The translations under genes and the position numbers were made by a program. DNA of 20,804 bases. It comes from a virus. This document shows positions 1 through 7,957 of this stretch, piece after piece. The notes beneath the pieces were generated by a model. That model was not told the DNA's origin and did no database searches. It worked only from the letters and a program-made list of their open reading frames with translations. Every line of letters starts with the position of its first letter. Positions within the stretch are counted from its first letter, which is position 1. The stretch lies in IMG/VR virus record IMGVR_UViG_3300009790_002287, positions 1 through 20,804 of that record. One strand, given 5' to 3'.

Positions 1-1
1 A

Positions 2-58
2 CCTCCAAAAGGACTGAAAGGCTATGAAATCTATAAATGGTTGCAAGCTCGGAAGTGA
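2..58 (+). CDS. C-terminal end of an upstream gene (partial)
   Basis: Of the three forward frames at the left edge, only frame 2 stays open beyond the first 27 bases; it reads 18 codons to a TGA at 56-58. The encoded tail is short, basic and helix-compatible (PPKGLKGYEIYKWLQARK). The gene directly upstream of a phage capsid gene is often the scaffolding protein, and scaffolds often end in a basic helix, so that is a reasonable guess from position only. The fragment is too short to identify and may not be coding. Confidence 0.4.
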   Translation, partial: PPKGLKGYEIYKWLQARK

Positions 59-86
59 TTATGGAAAACATACATACTATAAATGA
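31..86 (+). promoter_or_regulatory. Repeated CTATAAATG upstream of the capsid gene; possible late promoter elements
   Basis: The nonamer CTATAAATG occurs exactly at 31-39 and 77-85, 46 bases apart, upstream of the capsid start at 200. It resembles an AT-rich -10 box and is close to the T4-type late box TATAAATA. No well-spaced -35 hexamer is seen for either copy: TTGCAA at 41-46 is about 31 bases before the second. The first copy lies inside the presumed end of the upstream gene. Position before the most highly expressed gene makes a promoter plausible, but the call rests on a short motif only. Confidence 0.25.
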
Positions 87-199
87 ACCCTCACACCCTC
101 GATCGCATCGTGAGACAAGTTCCGGACCCTCTTTGAGGATAACCATAAAACTATTAGCGACAAACACGAAACTAAAAACTAAACTAACGGAGGCCTCAA

Positions 200-1228
200 A
201 TGGCTATCAGTAATGATGTATTAAGTTCGACACTCCGTATTCTTCTTGATGAAGAAGTAGATCAGTTGTTCCAAGCAACTCCTCTTCTCAAGACAATGCG
301 TGAAAAGGGTGGTATCGAAACTTACGACGGTGGACAAAAATTAGATGTTCCACTTATCTTAGAAGAGCATTCTTCTATTACCCAATTAGACAGCGGATAC
401 GAACCCGTAAACCTTGCTGTCAAAGACAGTTTGCGAAATGCAAGCTTCAACTGGTGTGACTTTGTTGCTCCTATCGTCCTTACTCGTTCAGAAGAACTAA
501 GTAATAAAGGCGAAAGAGCAATCGTATCTATCCTTGAAGCTCGTATGAAGTCTGTTATGGGTGCACTTCAACGTGAAGTTGAAAAGCAACTTGTAGCAAA
601 CAGTTCAACTGTTCTTACAAACCTTCTTTCTCTTAACGGACACAACGGAACAAACGCCGGTGGTTCTACAACTGGTTTCATCGAAGATGGAGCAGTTGGT
701 GCACAAACTAACACTGTTGGTGGACTTGCAAAGGGAACTTTCGAAAGATTGAACAATCAGTATAAAACAAGTTCTGGTACTTTGAGTATCGCGGACATGA
801 CTGACTTGTACATCTCTTGTCAAATCAACTCTCCAAATGGTAAAGGACCAGATTTGATTATCTGTTCACAAGATTACTTTGCTACTTACAAGAGTTTGGT
901 TCAACAACAAGAACGATACATTGATGATGCACAGCTCGATGCTGGTAGACTGTCATTGATGTTCCACGGTGCTTCATTGCACGTAGATCCATTCCTTGGT
1001 GCAGCTGTACAGAATGGTGCTGGTACGGACCCAACTGGGGACAACATCATCGGTGCTTACTTCTTGAACACTGAATACATCAAGCTTGCTTTTGATAGTG
1101 CAGCTCAGTTCGAGATGGATGACTTTGAACACGTTTCAGGTTATGCTTCACGTTCAGCTAACATCTACACTCGTATGCAGATCTACTTCACCCACTTGGC
1201 CTCTCAAGGTCTTCACGTTAACCCATAG
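200..1228 (+). CDS. Major capsid protein (HK97-fold type)
   Basis: 342 residues, a usual length for a phage coat protein. It would form the icosahedral shell. An N-terminal helical stretch (residues about 5-35) is followed by a segment near residues 42-70 containing GGQKLDVPLILEEHSSITQL, which looks like the extended E-loop strand pair of HK97-fold coats. Next come a conserved-looking VAPIVLTRSEEL block and a long spine-like helix near residues 100-135, then alternating beta and helix. The C-terminal part (YTRMQIYFTHLA) resembles the final beta strand seen in this class. The start is set by GGAGG at 189-193, six bases upstream of the ATG. It heads the late block and is followed after nine bases by the decoration gene. 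The fold call comes from pattern and context; the T7 gp10 family itself is not recognised. Confidence 0.82.
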   Translation: MAISNDVLSSTLRILLDEEVDQLFQATPLLKTMREKGGIETYDGGQKLDVPLILEEHSSITQLDSGYEPVNLAVKDSLRNASFNWCDFVAPIVLTRSEELSNKGERAIVSILEARMKSVMGALQREVEKQLVANSSTVLTNLLSLNGHNGTNAGGSTTGFIEDGAVGAQTNTVGGLAKGTFERLNNQYKTSSGTLSIADMTDLYISCQINSPNGKGPDLIICSQDYFATYKSLVQQQERYIDDAQLDAGRLSLMFHGASLHVDPFLGAAVQNGAGTDPTGDNIIGAYFLNTEYIKLAFDSAAQFEMDDFEHVSGYASRSANIYTRMQIYFTHLASQGLHVNP

Positions 1229-1237
1229 GAGTAAATC

Positions 1238-1756
1238 ATGGCTACATCAACATTAATTCAAAAGTTATTCGGAAGTGACGAAACTGGAGTTGGAGAAGAC
1301 TCGAACGCAGTTTCAAACCGTGTACAGACCGAGAAATTTCTCGCATCAGAAGCAATCTCTGCCGGAGCTACTGTATCTCTTGACATCAGTCAAGCGAGCA
1401 ATGGTCAACGTGCTATGGTTGTTGCTGAAGGTGATGGAACAGACTACTGTCCAGTAGGTATTTACGCTGGCACAACTGATGCTGCACAAGGCGACTTCAT
1501 TGACGTTGTCCTTCGCGGTATCGTTGAAGAAGCACTTGTAAAAGGTGATGCAACTGCTGTCACCGCTGGAGACAGATTGTATCTAGCTACTGACGGAAAG
1601 CTCCAAAAAGCTCCATCTTATCGTTCAGACCAAAAAGAAGGTTCTGGCGGTGGTGGTGCCGGTGCTGTGACACAACAAGTTCACGTCGTTGCTATCGCTC
1701 TTGAAGCTTCATCTTCGGATGCTACTTCTCGAGTCTTTGTTCTGAAAAACTTCTAA
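1238..1756 (+). CDS. Probable capsid decoration/stabilisation protein
   Basis: 172 residues. The SD site AGGAG (1227-1231) overlaps the stop codon of the capsid gene, so the two are translated as a pair. The sequence is small, beta-rich and Gly/Ala/Thr/Ser-rich. The middle part (VGIYAGTTDAAQGDFIDVVL, then a GDRLYLATDGKLQKA-like stretch) resembles the DUF2190/decoration class of head proteins that bind the outside of the shell and handle 'initial value, then correction' beta repeats. A Gly run (GSGGGGAGAV, near residues 133-142) probably forms a flexible loop. The terminator immediately downstream sets this pair apart from the tail genes, as expected for two proteins needed in hundreds of copies. 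Function is inferred from position and composition; no catalytic motif is visible. Confidence 0.6.
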   Translation: MATSTLIQKLFGSDETGVGEDSNAVSNRVQTEKFLASEAISAGATVSLDISQASNGQRAMVVAEGDGTDYCPVGIYAGTTDAAQGDFIDVVLRGIVEEALVKGDATAVTAGDRLYLATDGKLQKAPSYRSDQKEGSGGGGAGAVTQQVHVVAIALEASSSDATSRVFVLKNF

Positions 1757-1786
1757 TAGAAGCTATCAGTCAAGCGACACAAAAAT

Positions 1787-1816
1787 GGGGGAGGCCTCTT
1801 TGGCCTCTCCCTCTTT
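1787..1816 (+). terminator. Intrinsic terminator between head and tail genes
   Basis: A 10-bp GC-rich stem (1787-1796 pairs with 1802-1811, one G-U pair) closes a 5-base TCTTT loop and is followed by TCTTT. An A-run precedes the stem at 1781-1785. The U-tract is short and interrupted, so termination is probably partial, which would let some polymerase continue into the essential tail genes. The position directly after the capsid and decoration genes matches that of T-phi after gene 10 in T7. Confidence 0.75.
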
Positions 1817-1831
1817 CCAAAAAGGTGATAA

Positions 1832-3319
1832 ATGAACTTACAAGAAATGAGAAGTATGATTGGGTCCATCATCGACTACGACCCACAAGTGACGAGCTAT
1901 CAAGATGAAGTAAACCGAATTGTAAATGAGATCTATCTTGAGTTCTTTACATCCCACCCTTGGAAGTTCAACCAAAAATCAGTCGATGTGTATACGAAGC
2001 CAGATGTATCTGATACAGCAGCTACGATTGCACAAACAACTTATTCAGAAGAATACCCCTCGGCGGCAGTCACATTGTCGTCTTCTACGTTTTTGAACTC
2101 TAGCGAAAGCCGGTTTGGCCAAATAAAATACGATGGCGAGGTTGTCGTTATCTCTGGATCCGAAACGAACATAAACAATGGACTGTACATTCTTGACAAA
2201 CAAGCAGCGAATGGTACGGCCTTACAGATAAGCAAATACTCATCCAACTCACCAAGACATCACTTTACTGGAAGTGGTTCTGAAACAGTCACGTGTCAAG
2301 TACAACAAAGGTATCTTACACTGCCACAAGATTGTATCAACATCCTATCAGTCGGCATTAGAAACTTAGAAGAAGCCGGTGTAGGAACAAATGCATTGGG
2401 ACACGTTTACGCTCTGATGCGTAGAGAAGACGAAGAGTTGAACTTACGAGATGACTTTACTGGTACACCCACTTGTTGGATACCTTACGATCAACCACCA
2501 GAAACTGTATCTCGTAAAGTACGTGATTACATACCCAGAGCAAACAAAGACTTCAAAGTAGAAGATGCAGCCTCTGGCGGTGGATGGCTTGCTGGTACAT
2601 ACGAGTTTGCAATGGCATACGAACTACACGGTGAAGTAGGACCAATGAGTGATCCAATACAAATCACGATTGCACAACGACCTCACTTTACTTTCCAAGA
2701 TACAACAAAACAAGGCAACTTTGGACTACGTAAACGAATCTTCTTTCGTATCGTATCAGCCGAAGGAGTACTGGCTGGTGTCAATCACGAAGAGAAGTTC
2801 TTTAGAGACCTCGGTGCTTTCGTATTCCAATCTGCTGGTGCAACACTTAACCGCGTTATAGCCGAAGATACAGATACAACATTCCAACTTCCATACCAAG
2901 AAGCTTGGTGGAACTTAAATGTGATGGCAACGTTGCTACAAGTACCAAGAGTGCCCGTCACACTGGATAACCGGTGGAGAATACGTTTACACCCAAGACC
3001 AGCGACACAAACGCCAATGCGAATACGATACATGTATTATCCAGGCAAGTTGCTCGATGATTACGATACACCAAACTCACCAACTGATACACACAGATAC
3101 CTTGTCTATCGTGCTTGTCAAGAGTTATTCGTAAAGCATAAGAACCCGGACATGGCGTTATACTACGAAAAGAAAGCAGATGATGAAATGCGAAAGTGTG
3201 AAAGAAGATACTTGAGCGAAAGAGCACAATACTACATCAAAGGTTCTATGAGAGGTGGTCCTATGCATCTTCGCCCATTCCGTAATCTAACACACGGTAC
3301 TGGAGCGGATGGAACATAA
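1832..3319 (+). CDS. Head-tail adaptor, tail tubular protein A-like (T7 gp11 position)
   Basis: 495 residues. The N-terminus (residues 1-55, helical, with EVNRIVNEIYLEFFTSHPW) and the C-terminal part (residues about 380-465, WRIRLHPRPATQTPMRIRY followed by helices in RYLVYRACQELFVKHKNPDM) look like the adaptor or 'gatekeeper' proteins that ring the portal and carry the nozzle. T7 gp11 is under 200 residues, so about 300 residues between these parts are extra. That insert contains a fibronectin-III-like stretch near residues 249-280 (TYEFAMAYELHGEVGPMSDP). The SD site is AAAGGTGATAA just before the ATG. The next gene starts on the last base of its stop codon (TAATG), fitting stoichiometric partners. 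Assignment rests on order and on this end-to-end pattern. Confidence 0.65.
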   Translation: MNLQEMRSMIGSIIDYDPQVTSYQDEVNRIVNEIYLEFFTSHPWKFNQKSVDVYTKPDVSDTAATIAQTTYSEEYPSAAVTLSSSTFLNSSESRFGQIKYDGEVVVISGSETNINNGLYILDKQAANGTALQISKYSSNSPRHHFTGSGSETVTCQVQQRYLTLPQDCINILSVGIRNLEEAGVGTNALGHVYALMRREDEELNLRDDFTGTPTCWIPYDQPPETVSRKVRDYIPRANKDFKVEDAASGGGWLAGTYEFAMAYELHGEVGPMSDPIQITIAQRPHFTFQDTTKQGNFGLRKRIFFRIVSAEGVLAGVNHEEKFFRDLGAFVFQSAGATLNRVIAEDTDTTFQLPYQEAWWNLNVMATLLQVPRVPVTLDNRWRIRLHPRPATQTPMRIRYMYYPGKLLDDYDTPNSPTDTHRYLVYRACQELFVKHKNPDMALYYEKKADDEMRKCERRYLSERAQYYIKGSMRGGPMHLRPFRNLTHGTGADGT

Positions 3320-5457
3320 TGAAAACAACTTCGAGACAAATAGTCAATCCACAAATGGGAATGGACTTATCTATCCCTGCGCCACCAAACACGGCACAAT
3401 TGATAGAAAACTTCACGTATGATGCACAGACCAAAGGCTGGACTACACATCTTGGCTTCGAACCTTTCTTTCATACAGATCCAGACAATGGTCCCTTTAC
3501 ATCTTCCAATCTATTGAACCATCCAGTCGATTCACTTTATGTGTTTCAAAAGCACGGTTCAAAACAACAGAACATCTTGTTTGAATGTAATGGGAAACTA
3601 TGTCAACTACAACCTTGGCGTGATACATCTGCTACGCAGAGAATAACATTAGATCATACAAGAACAAGACCGGCACCCAATTCTCCAAGAACATCGTATG
3701 AACCGTACGGCAAGTACTGTATCATAACAAATGGAATAGATGAACCAGTCAAGTACAGAGCGGATGGAAGATTGTATCCTCTCGGTTGGGCTGAAGCACC
3801 TGGTGCACCTACGATCTCTGCGATAAGAGACCCTGGAGCTACTGGAGACATTACAGCACTCGAAGCTGCTGATGACTACGTAGGAAGTGGAGATAACATC
3901 TATCAAGGAGACGATTCGTACTTCGAAGGTGTCACCTCCAACGATGCTGACGTAGAAGTAGAATACGTCTATCGAGTATCATTTGTGAATGAGAACGGTA
4001 GTGAAAGTCCACTCTCAAACGATAGCAACAAACTAAAGTACAAAGGAACCTCTGTCACTCGTGATGGTCATTCTGGTGTACCCAAACTATGTGCAGTAGT
4101 TGAGATACCAACTGGACCAAGAGGTACTGTAGCAAGACGAATGTATCGTACAGACAAAACTGGTGATCGTTCACTATTCTACTTTGTGGAAGAGATAAAG
4201 AACAATCACGATACAGAATACGTAGACTACAGATCAGATAAATCATTGGGTGCACAAGCTCCAAACAGATCTGATAGTATTCGGTTTCCAGCATCAACTT
4301 GTAGGTTCTCTGCTGCATTCAAAAACTGTCTATTTGTAGATGGTGGTGAGATGGACCCAACAAGATTGTACTTCTCAAAACCTCTCGAACCTGATAGGTT
4401 TGGAGCGTTGGACTTCTTTGAAGTTGGAACCAGAGAAGGTGGAGACATAACTGGCCTTGAAGCCTACTATAATTCCTTACTGGTTTTCAGAGAGAATGGT
4501 ATCGATTTGATACGAGGAGATAACGTTCAAGGCTTCGAGATTGTACCGTTCGTGGAAGGTATTGGTGCTTTTTCTCATAACGCTATAGTAGCCGCTCCTA
4601 ACATTGGAGTGACATTTGTATCACGTGATGGTATCTACATCATTGCTGGTGGATTGGATGGTGGTTCAGATCTTACTCTAAACAAGTTGAGTAAAGGTTT
4701 GGATGAGATCTTCGAACGTTTATCGGTAGATGCGATGCCAGCAGCTGTGGGTGCTTACTCACCAATGATGCAAGAGCTACACTACTATCTACCGGTATCT
4801 GGACGAACCAAACTACAAATGGGACTTGTGTATCATACGAACAATGGTCAATGGTCTCAAAGAAGTCAAGACTGGCCAGTACGATGCATCACGACAGATA
4901 AAGATGCAAACTTCTTGTTTGGATGTGATGATTACAGTCCAGCTGGTACACCCGGAAACAATGTAGTAATACGAAGAGGCATTTACGCTATCTCAGCTAA
5001 AAGAGCGGCTGGTACGCAAGGTTCTTCTGTATCTGATGTACCAAAAGAAGCTGAACCAATACAGTTCAAGTTTCGTTCTCAATGGATAGACATGGGACTT
5101 CCATACCTCAAAAAGTATCCAAAGTACCTATACCTCTACGTCATAACAACTGGAGACTTCGGTATCAAAGTAGACCACTACAAGGATAGAGATTGGGGCA
5201 CACCATTCGAGGGTGGCATAGCAATAATGCAACCACCAGATCACATAGACCAAAAAGTTTATGACCTTGCAAAATGGGACCAGATAAAGTGGGACAACAA
5301 ACGATTGGCTCAAGTACGAGTACCAATAACTGGTGGTGCTTATTCAGAGTATGCTTTTGAAATGTCTGGTATAGAAAACTTCGTCTTCATCGGTTATTCA
5401 GTCGAATACCAAGCAGATGGAGCAATGACAATCAGAGGAAAAAGGAGCGATACATAA
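3319..5457 (+). CDS. Tail nozzle beta-propeller, tail tubular protein B-like (T7 gp12 / P22 gp10 class)
   Basis: 712 residues, close to the usual size of podoviral nozzle proteins. It would form the hexameric tail tip through which DNA leaves. The first part is beta-rich and starts with the typical 'own name of the protein list' region (QLIENFTYDAQTKGWTTHLG, residues about 28-47). A fibronectin-III-like insert lies near residues 212-240 (VYRVSFVNENGSESPLS). The propeller core is clear at about 349-441: YFSKPLEPDRFGALDFFEVG, then a block with YNSLLVFRENGIDLIRG, then GAFSHNAIVAAPNIGVTFVS with DGIYII. The C-terminal part near 585-612 (SQWIDMGLPYLKKYPKYLYL) is a further beta domain. It overlaps both neighbours by one base (TAATG). 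Best-supported tail protein in the window. Confidence 0.78.
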   Translation: MKTTSRQIVNPQMGMDLSIPAPPNTAQLIENFTYDAQTKGWTTHLGFEPFFHTDPDNGPFTSSNLLNHPVDSLYVFQKHGSKQQNILFECNGKLCQLQPWRDTSATQRITLDHTRTRPAPNSPRTSYEPYGKYCIITNGIDEPVKYRADGRLYPLGWAEAPGAPTISAIRDPGATGDITALEAADDYVGSGDNIYQGDDSYFEGVTSNDADVEVEYVYRVSFVNENGSESPLSNDSNKLKYKGTSVTRDGHSGVPKLCAVVEIPTGPRGTVARRMYRTDKTGDRSLFYFVEEIKNNHDTEYVDYRSDKSLGAQAPNRSDSIRFPASTCRFSAAFKNCLFVDGGEMDPTRLYFSKPLEPDRFGALDFFEVGTREGGDITGLEAYYNSLLVFRENGIDLIRGDNVQGFEIVPFVEGIGAFSHNAIVAAPNIGVTFVSRDGIYIIAGGLDGGSDLTLNKLSKGLDEIFERLSVDAMPAAVGAYSPMMQELHYYLPVSGRTKLQMGLVYHTNNGQWSQRSQDWPVRCITTDKDANFLFGCDDYSPAGTPGNNVVIRRGIYAISAKRAAGTQGSSVSDVPKEAEPIQFKFRSQWIDMGLPYLKKYPKYLYLYVITTGDFGIKVDHYKDRDWGTPFEGGIAIMQPPDHIDQKVYDLAKWDQIKWDNKRLAQVRVPITGGAYSEYAFEMSGIENFVFIGYSVEYQADGAMTIRGKRSDT

Positions 5458-6131
5458 TGCCTTATAGATTTACTAAAGCAGACATTATCAGTGGTTCTAT
5501 CGTACAATCAAGAGAGTTTGATAATGCGATAGGAAACTACGTTGATGTAATGAATGGAGGTATGGATAGAGATAACATGCCTTACGGTGGTGTAGTGAGC
5601 GCTTCTTGTGATGGAGGCTTGTTTCAAAACATCGCTATCTTCGATAACATCAATCCTATAGATACAGATCTACAACCAGATGGAAACTACGTCACTTTGA
5701 CACCAAATAGATTGGGTCGTTTGATGTACGGTTATAGATACGGTGAAGAACCAATAAATGCTGGTGATGGTTGGGCCCAAGCTACTTCCAAGTCGCTTGA
5801 ATGTAATGAAGGAATGTTGCAAATAGATTGGCAATGTGCTGAAGCCAAAACGCAATACTGGTCTTACTGGCGCAACTTTACAACAGATAAAGTGGCTCTC
5901 AAATACATGCAATGGCAGATACGTGTAGATGGAAACAATGTCTATACAAGTGCCGGACAATACGAAATAATGAACAACTCCATCCATAGATGTACGATAC
6001 CAATCAGCAAGGGCAATCACGAAATCTCTATACATTGGCGAGTACCTTCACAACGTGATGACACAGATCAGAACCAAGTGGTGGCTGTCTGGTGGGGTGG
6101 ACTTCTCACAATGATTAACAAGTATAGGTGA
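5457..6131 (+). CDS. Virion-type protein of unknown function, first of three related neighbours
   Basis: 224 residues, not recognised. The SD site AAGGAG (5442-5447) and the TAATG overlap couple it to the nozzle gene. The N-terminus (FTKADIISGSIVQSREFDNA, residues 4-23) matches in pattern the N-termini of the next two proteins: an aromatic residue, a short loop, then I/V-x-A/S-x-x-V/F and a helix ending near an Asn/Gly turn. The rest is beta-rich and Trp-rich. Near residues 180-200 it has IPISKGNHEISIHWRVPS, resembling beta-sandwich proteins in which a Gly-x-His turn leads into a strand. Position between nozzle and ejection genes, where T7 has nothing, suggests a tail-tip or side-fibre part. 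No enzyme motif is visible. Confidence 0.6.
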   Translation: MPYRFTKADIISGSIVQSREFDNAIGNYVDVMNGGMDRDNMPYGGVVSASCDGGLFQNIAIFDNINPIDTDLQPDGNYVTLTPNRLGRLMYGYRYGEEPINAGDGWAQATSKSLECNEGMLQIDWQCAEAKTQYWSYWRNFTTDKVALKYMQWQIRVDGNNVYTSAGQYEIMNNSIHRCTIPISKGNHEISIHWRVPSQRDDTDQNQVVAVWWGGLLTMINKYR

Positions 6132-6134
6132 ACA

Positions 6135-7286
6135 ATGGGCTCAGTAAACTTAGAGAAATTTTATCCAGCGAATGGTACAGTCGAAGCTGCAAAAGTCAAC
6201 GCAAACTTTAATGCTGTCGCTGGTTCGTCGCAAGGCGTAAATGATGATAACGTTGCCACCGAAGGTCTGATACGAGACAACTTTGCAAATGCAAACTCGG
6301 CTACTGCATACAATAAAGGACTGTGTATCAAGCACGCAGCCTTTCAAGAGAATGGCTACACTTTGGCTACTGGTTCTGCAGTTTCGGCAAATGCGAAGTA
6401 TCATTCACTCACAGATAATACTATCGCTACAGCCAACAAGACTGACGATGCAAACAAAAGACAAGAGATTGCACACAACTCTTCTGGCGCGACAAGTACA
6501 CAACAAGGTATTGGTACGAAGATACCAGTTGGAGGGTATCAAGATGGTTCTACACAACGCTCTAACGGTATTGCACTCGAAGTAGGTGATGTGATACACG
6601 TATACTGGAATGTGACTGCTTGGCGATGGGAACCACAGTATTCTGCATCTTGGGCTACCTATGTGTGTGAACTGATAGACTATTCCAGTGTAAGAGGAAC
6701 GATACTAAACTACGCAATGTGTATCTGGCCAGAGTTCAATACACAAGATGACCTTGGAAGCAATGCAAACTTCACATCAGCATCTGATAGTACACACGGT
6801 TTTGCTCGTACATCACCGGGCTTTGCCAATCCAGATGATGGTGTTGCACCACTCGGTGGTGGAGGTGGTGTTTCAGATCCAAACAGTACTGGACTAAACA
6901 ACTTGATGCCATTCGCTGATAAACGTAGAGATCATTGGACTTGGGTACCAGTAATGATGGGTTCTTGTGGATCTTCCAATGTGGCTGGCAATGATACTGT
7001 TTGTGTGATGATGGATGCAGAGAATGGTCCTTCAGATACGGTTATCGGAGGAGCAAGAAATTGTTCTGGACAAACATACATAACAGTGGATACTGCGAAA
7101 ACATTGCACTCTATTCAACTTTATGTGACTGGACTGATGGGCTTGCATTATAATACATCATCGAACAAGAATGGGACATTCATTGAGGACCAAGCTTCTA
7201 CCAACACAAGTGGCGGTATAGACGGCACTCTTCACATAGAACGAGCATCAATCGGCTATGTAGTTTATCGAAAGGAAGGAGTGTAA
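6135..7286 (+). CDS. Virion-type protein of unknown function, second of three related neighbours
   Basis: 383 residues, not recognised. The SD site AGGTGA overlaps the stop of the preceding gene, and the ATG follows three bases after that stop. The N-terminal module (FYPANGTVEAAKVNANFNAV, residues 9-28, then NDDNVATEGLI) is a clear form of the start-of-fibre motif shared by the three neighbours. The body is Gly/Ser/Asn/Thr-rich and probably beta-structured. It contains a run of five glycines near residues 241-245 and several Trp residues (WTWVPVMMGSCGSSN near residue 265). Such composition is usual for receptor-binding or tail-surface proteins. It ends with IERASIGYVVYRKEGV, a strand followed by a basic tail. 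It could be a second receptor-binding protein or a structural collar; the sequence alone does not decide. Confidence 0.6.
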   Translation: MGSVNLEKFYPANGTVEAAKVNANFNAVAGSSQGVNDDNVATEGLIRDNFANANSATAYNKGLCIKHAAFQENGYTLATGSAVSANAKYHSLTDNTIATANKTDDANKRQEIAHNSSGATSTQQGIGTKIPVGGYQDGSTQRSNGIALEVGDVIHVYWNVTAWRWEPQYSASWATYVCELIDYSSVRGTILNYAMCIWPEFNTQDDLGSNANFTSASDSTHGFARTSPGFANPDDGVAPLGGGGGVSDPNSTGLNNLMPFADKRRDHWTWVPVMMGSCGSSNVAGNDTVCVMMDAENGPSDTVIGGARNCSGQTYITVDTAKTLHSIQLYVTGLMGLHYNTSSNKNGTFIEDQASTNTSGGIDGTLHIERASIGYVVYRKEGV

Positions 7287-7287
7287 A

Positions 7288-7947
7288 ATGGCGTACGTAG
7301 TACCAAACGCATTTAGTGCGAATACAAAAATAGAAGCAGATAAGGTTCAAGAGAATATTGATGGTATCAGAAACTGGCTGAATGGCGATGTTGCTGGTGC
7401 AGACCTTAGTACTGCATCAACTTGGTGCGAACCAAAACACGTGATGAAAGGTTTGTACAACCCTATCAATAATAGATACGAAATGCAATCACAACTCACT
7501 TGTGGACATCCAGTCTTTCCATTCTTTCACCCTGGATACTTTGGTTCAAAGTTTCACGCATTGGGTGGTTCTGGTCGTGGTGTTGTACCCAACTGTTCAG
7601 TCGACTTTTACTTAGAATACCCAGCGAAGGTATTGTTTTACTTTACGATAAGTCCAAGACCTCTTGCACCAGATGATACAAGTTCACCGACACAGACCTT
7701 GATAAGTTGCCGCGTTGATAACGTTGCTGTCAATAGTACACAACAAACATTTGCAGAACAAGTAGAGGTCAACGGTTCTGGAACTGGCAACGAACCAATC
7801 GTATCACCATACAGAAGAAGAACCTATTCTGCACAATTCGTAAAAGAACTTGATGCGGGAGAACATTTCTTTACGTTGGTGGGACAAACCGGTTCGACTT
7901 CTGTTCCACTTAAATTCTACACTTATTCCATTTCAGCATTTTATTAG
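7288..7947 (+). CDS. Virion-type protein of unknown function, third of three related neighbours
   Basis: 219 residues, not recognised. The start is fixed by GGAAGGAG (7274-7281), six bases before the ATG. The N-terminus (AFSANTKIEADKVQENIDGI, residues 8-27, then RNWLNGDVAGADL) repeats the pattern seen at the start of the two preceding proteins. After a loop with WCEPKHVMKGLY, the rest is beta-rich. Near residues 175-198 it has FVKELDAGEHFFTLVGQTGS, which parallels the Gly-x-His strand of the 224-residue protein upstream. The first and third proteins are similar in length and layout, so they may be diverged duplicates with the longer second one between them. A virion role is inferred from context. 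Confidence 0.6.
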   Translation: MAYVVPNAFSANTKIEADKVQENIDGIRNWLNGDVAGADLSTASTWCEPKHVMKGLYNPINNRYEMQSQLTCGHPVFPFFHPGYFGSKFHALGGSGRGVVPNCSVDFYLEYPAKVLFYFTISPRPLAPDDTSSPTQTLISCRVDNVAVNSTQQTFAEQVEVNGSGTGNEPIVSPYRRRTYSAQFVKELDAGEHFFTLVGQTGSTSVPLKFYTYSISAFY

Positions 7948-7957
7948 GAGATAACCA

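Noticed and set aside
135-150. GAGGATAACCATAAA, similar to gene leaders GGATAACAAATG but with ATA in place of ATG
   Set aside because: ATA is not a likely start, and the reading frame behind it is short and overlaps the capsid start. It could be a decayed leader, but one case does not support it.
61-213. 50-codon ORF between the upstream gene and the capsid gene
   Set aside because: It has no good SD site, runs over the capsid SD site and start in another frame, and its Ser/Thr/Lys-rich product shows no pattern. Probably leader RNA.
5670-6035. 121-residue minus-strand ORF
   Set aside because: Antisense shadow of a well-supported + strand gene; no SD site or recognisable protein features.
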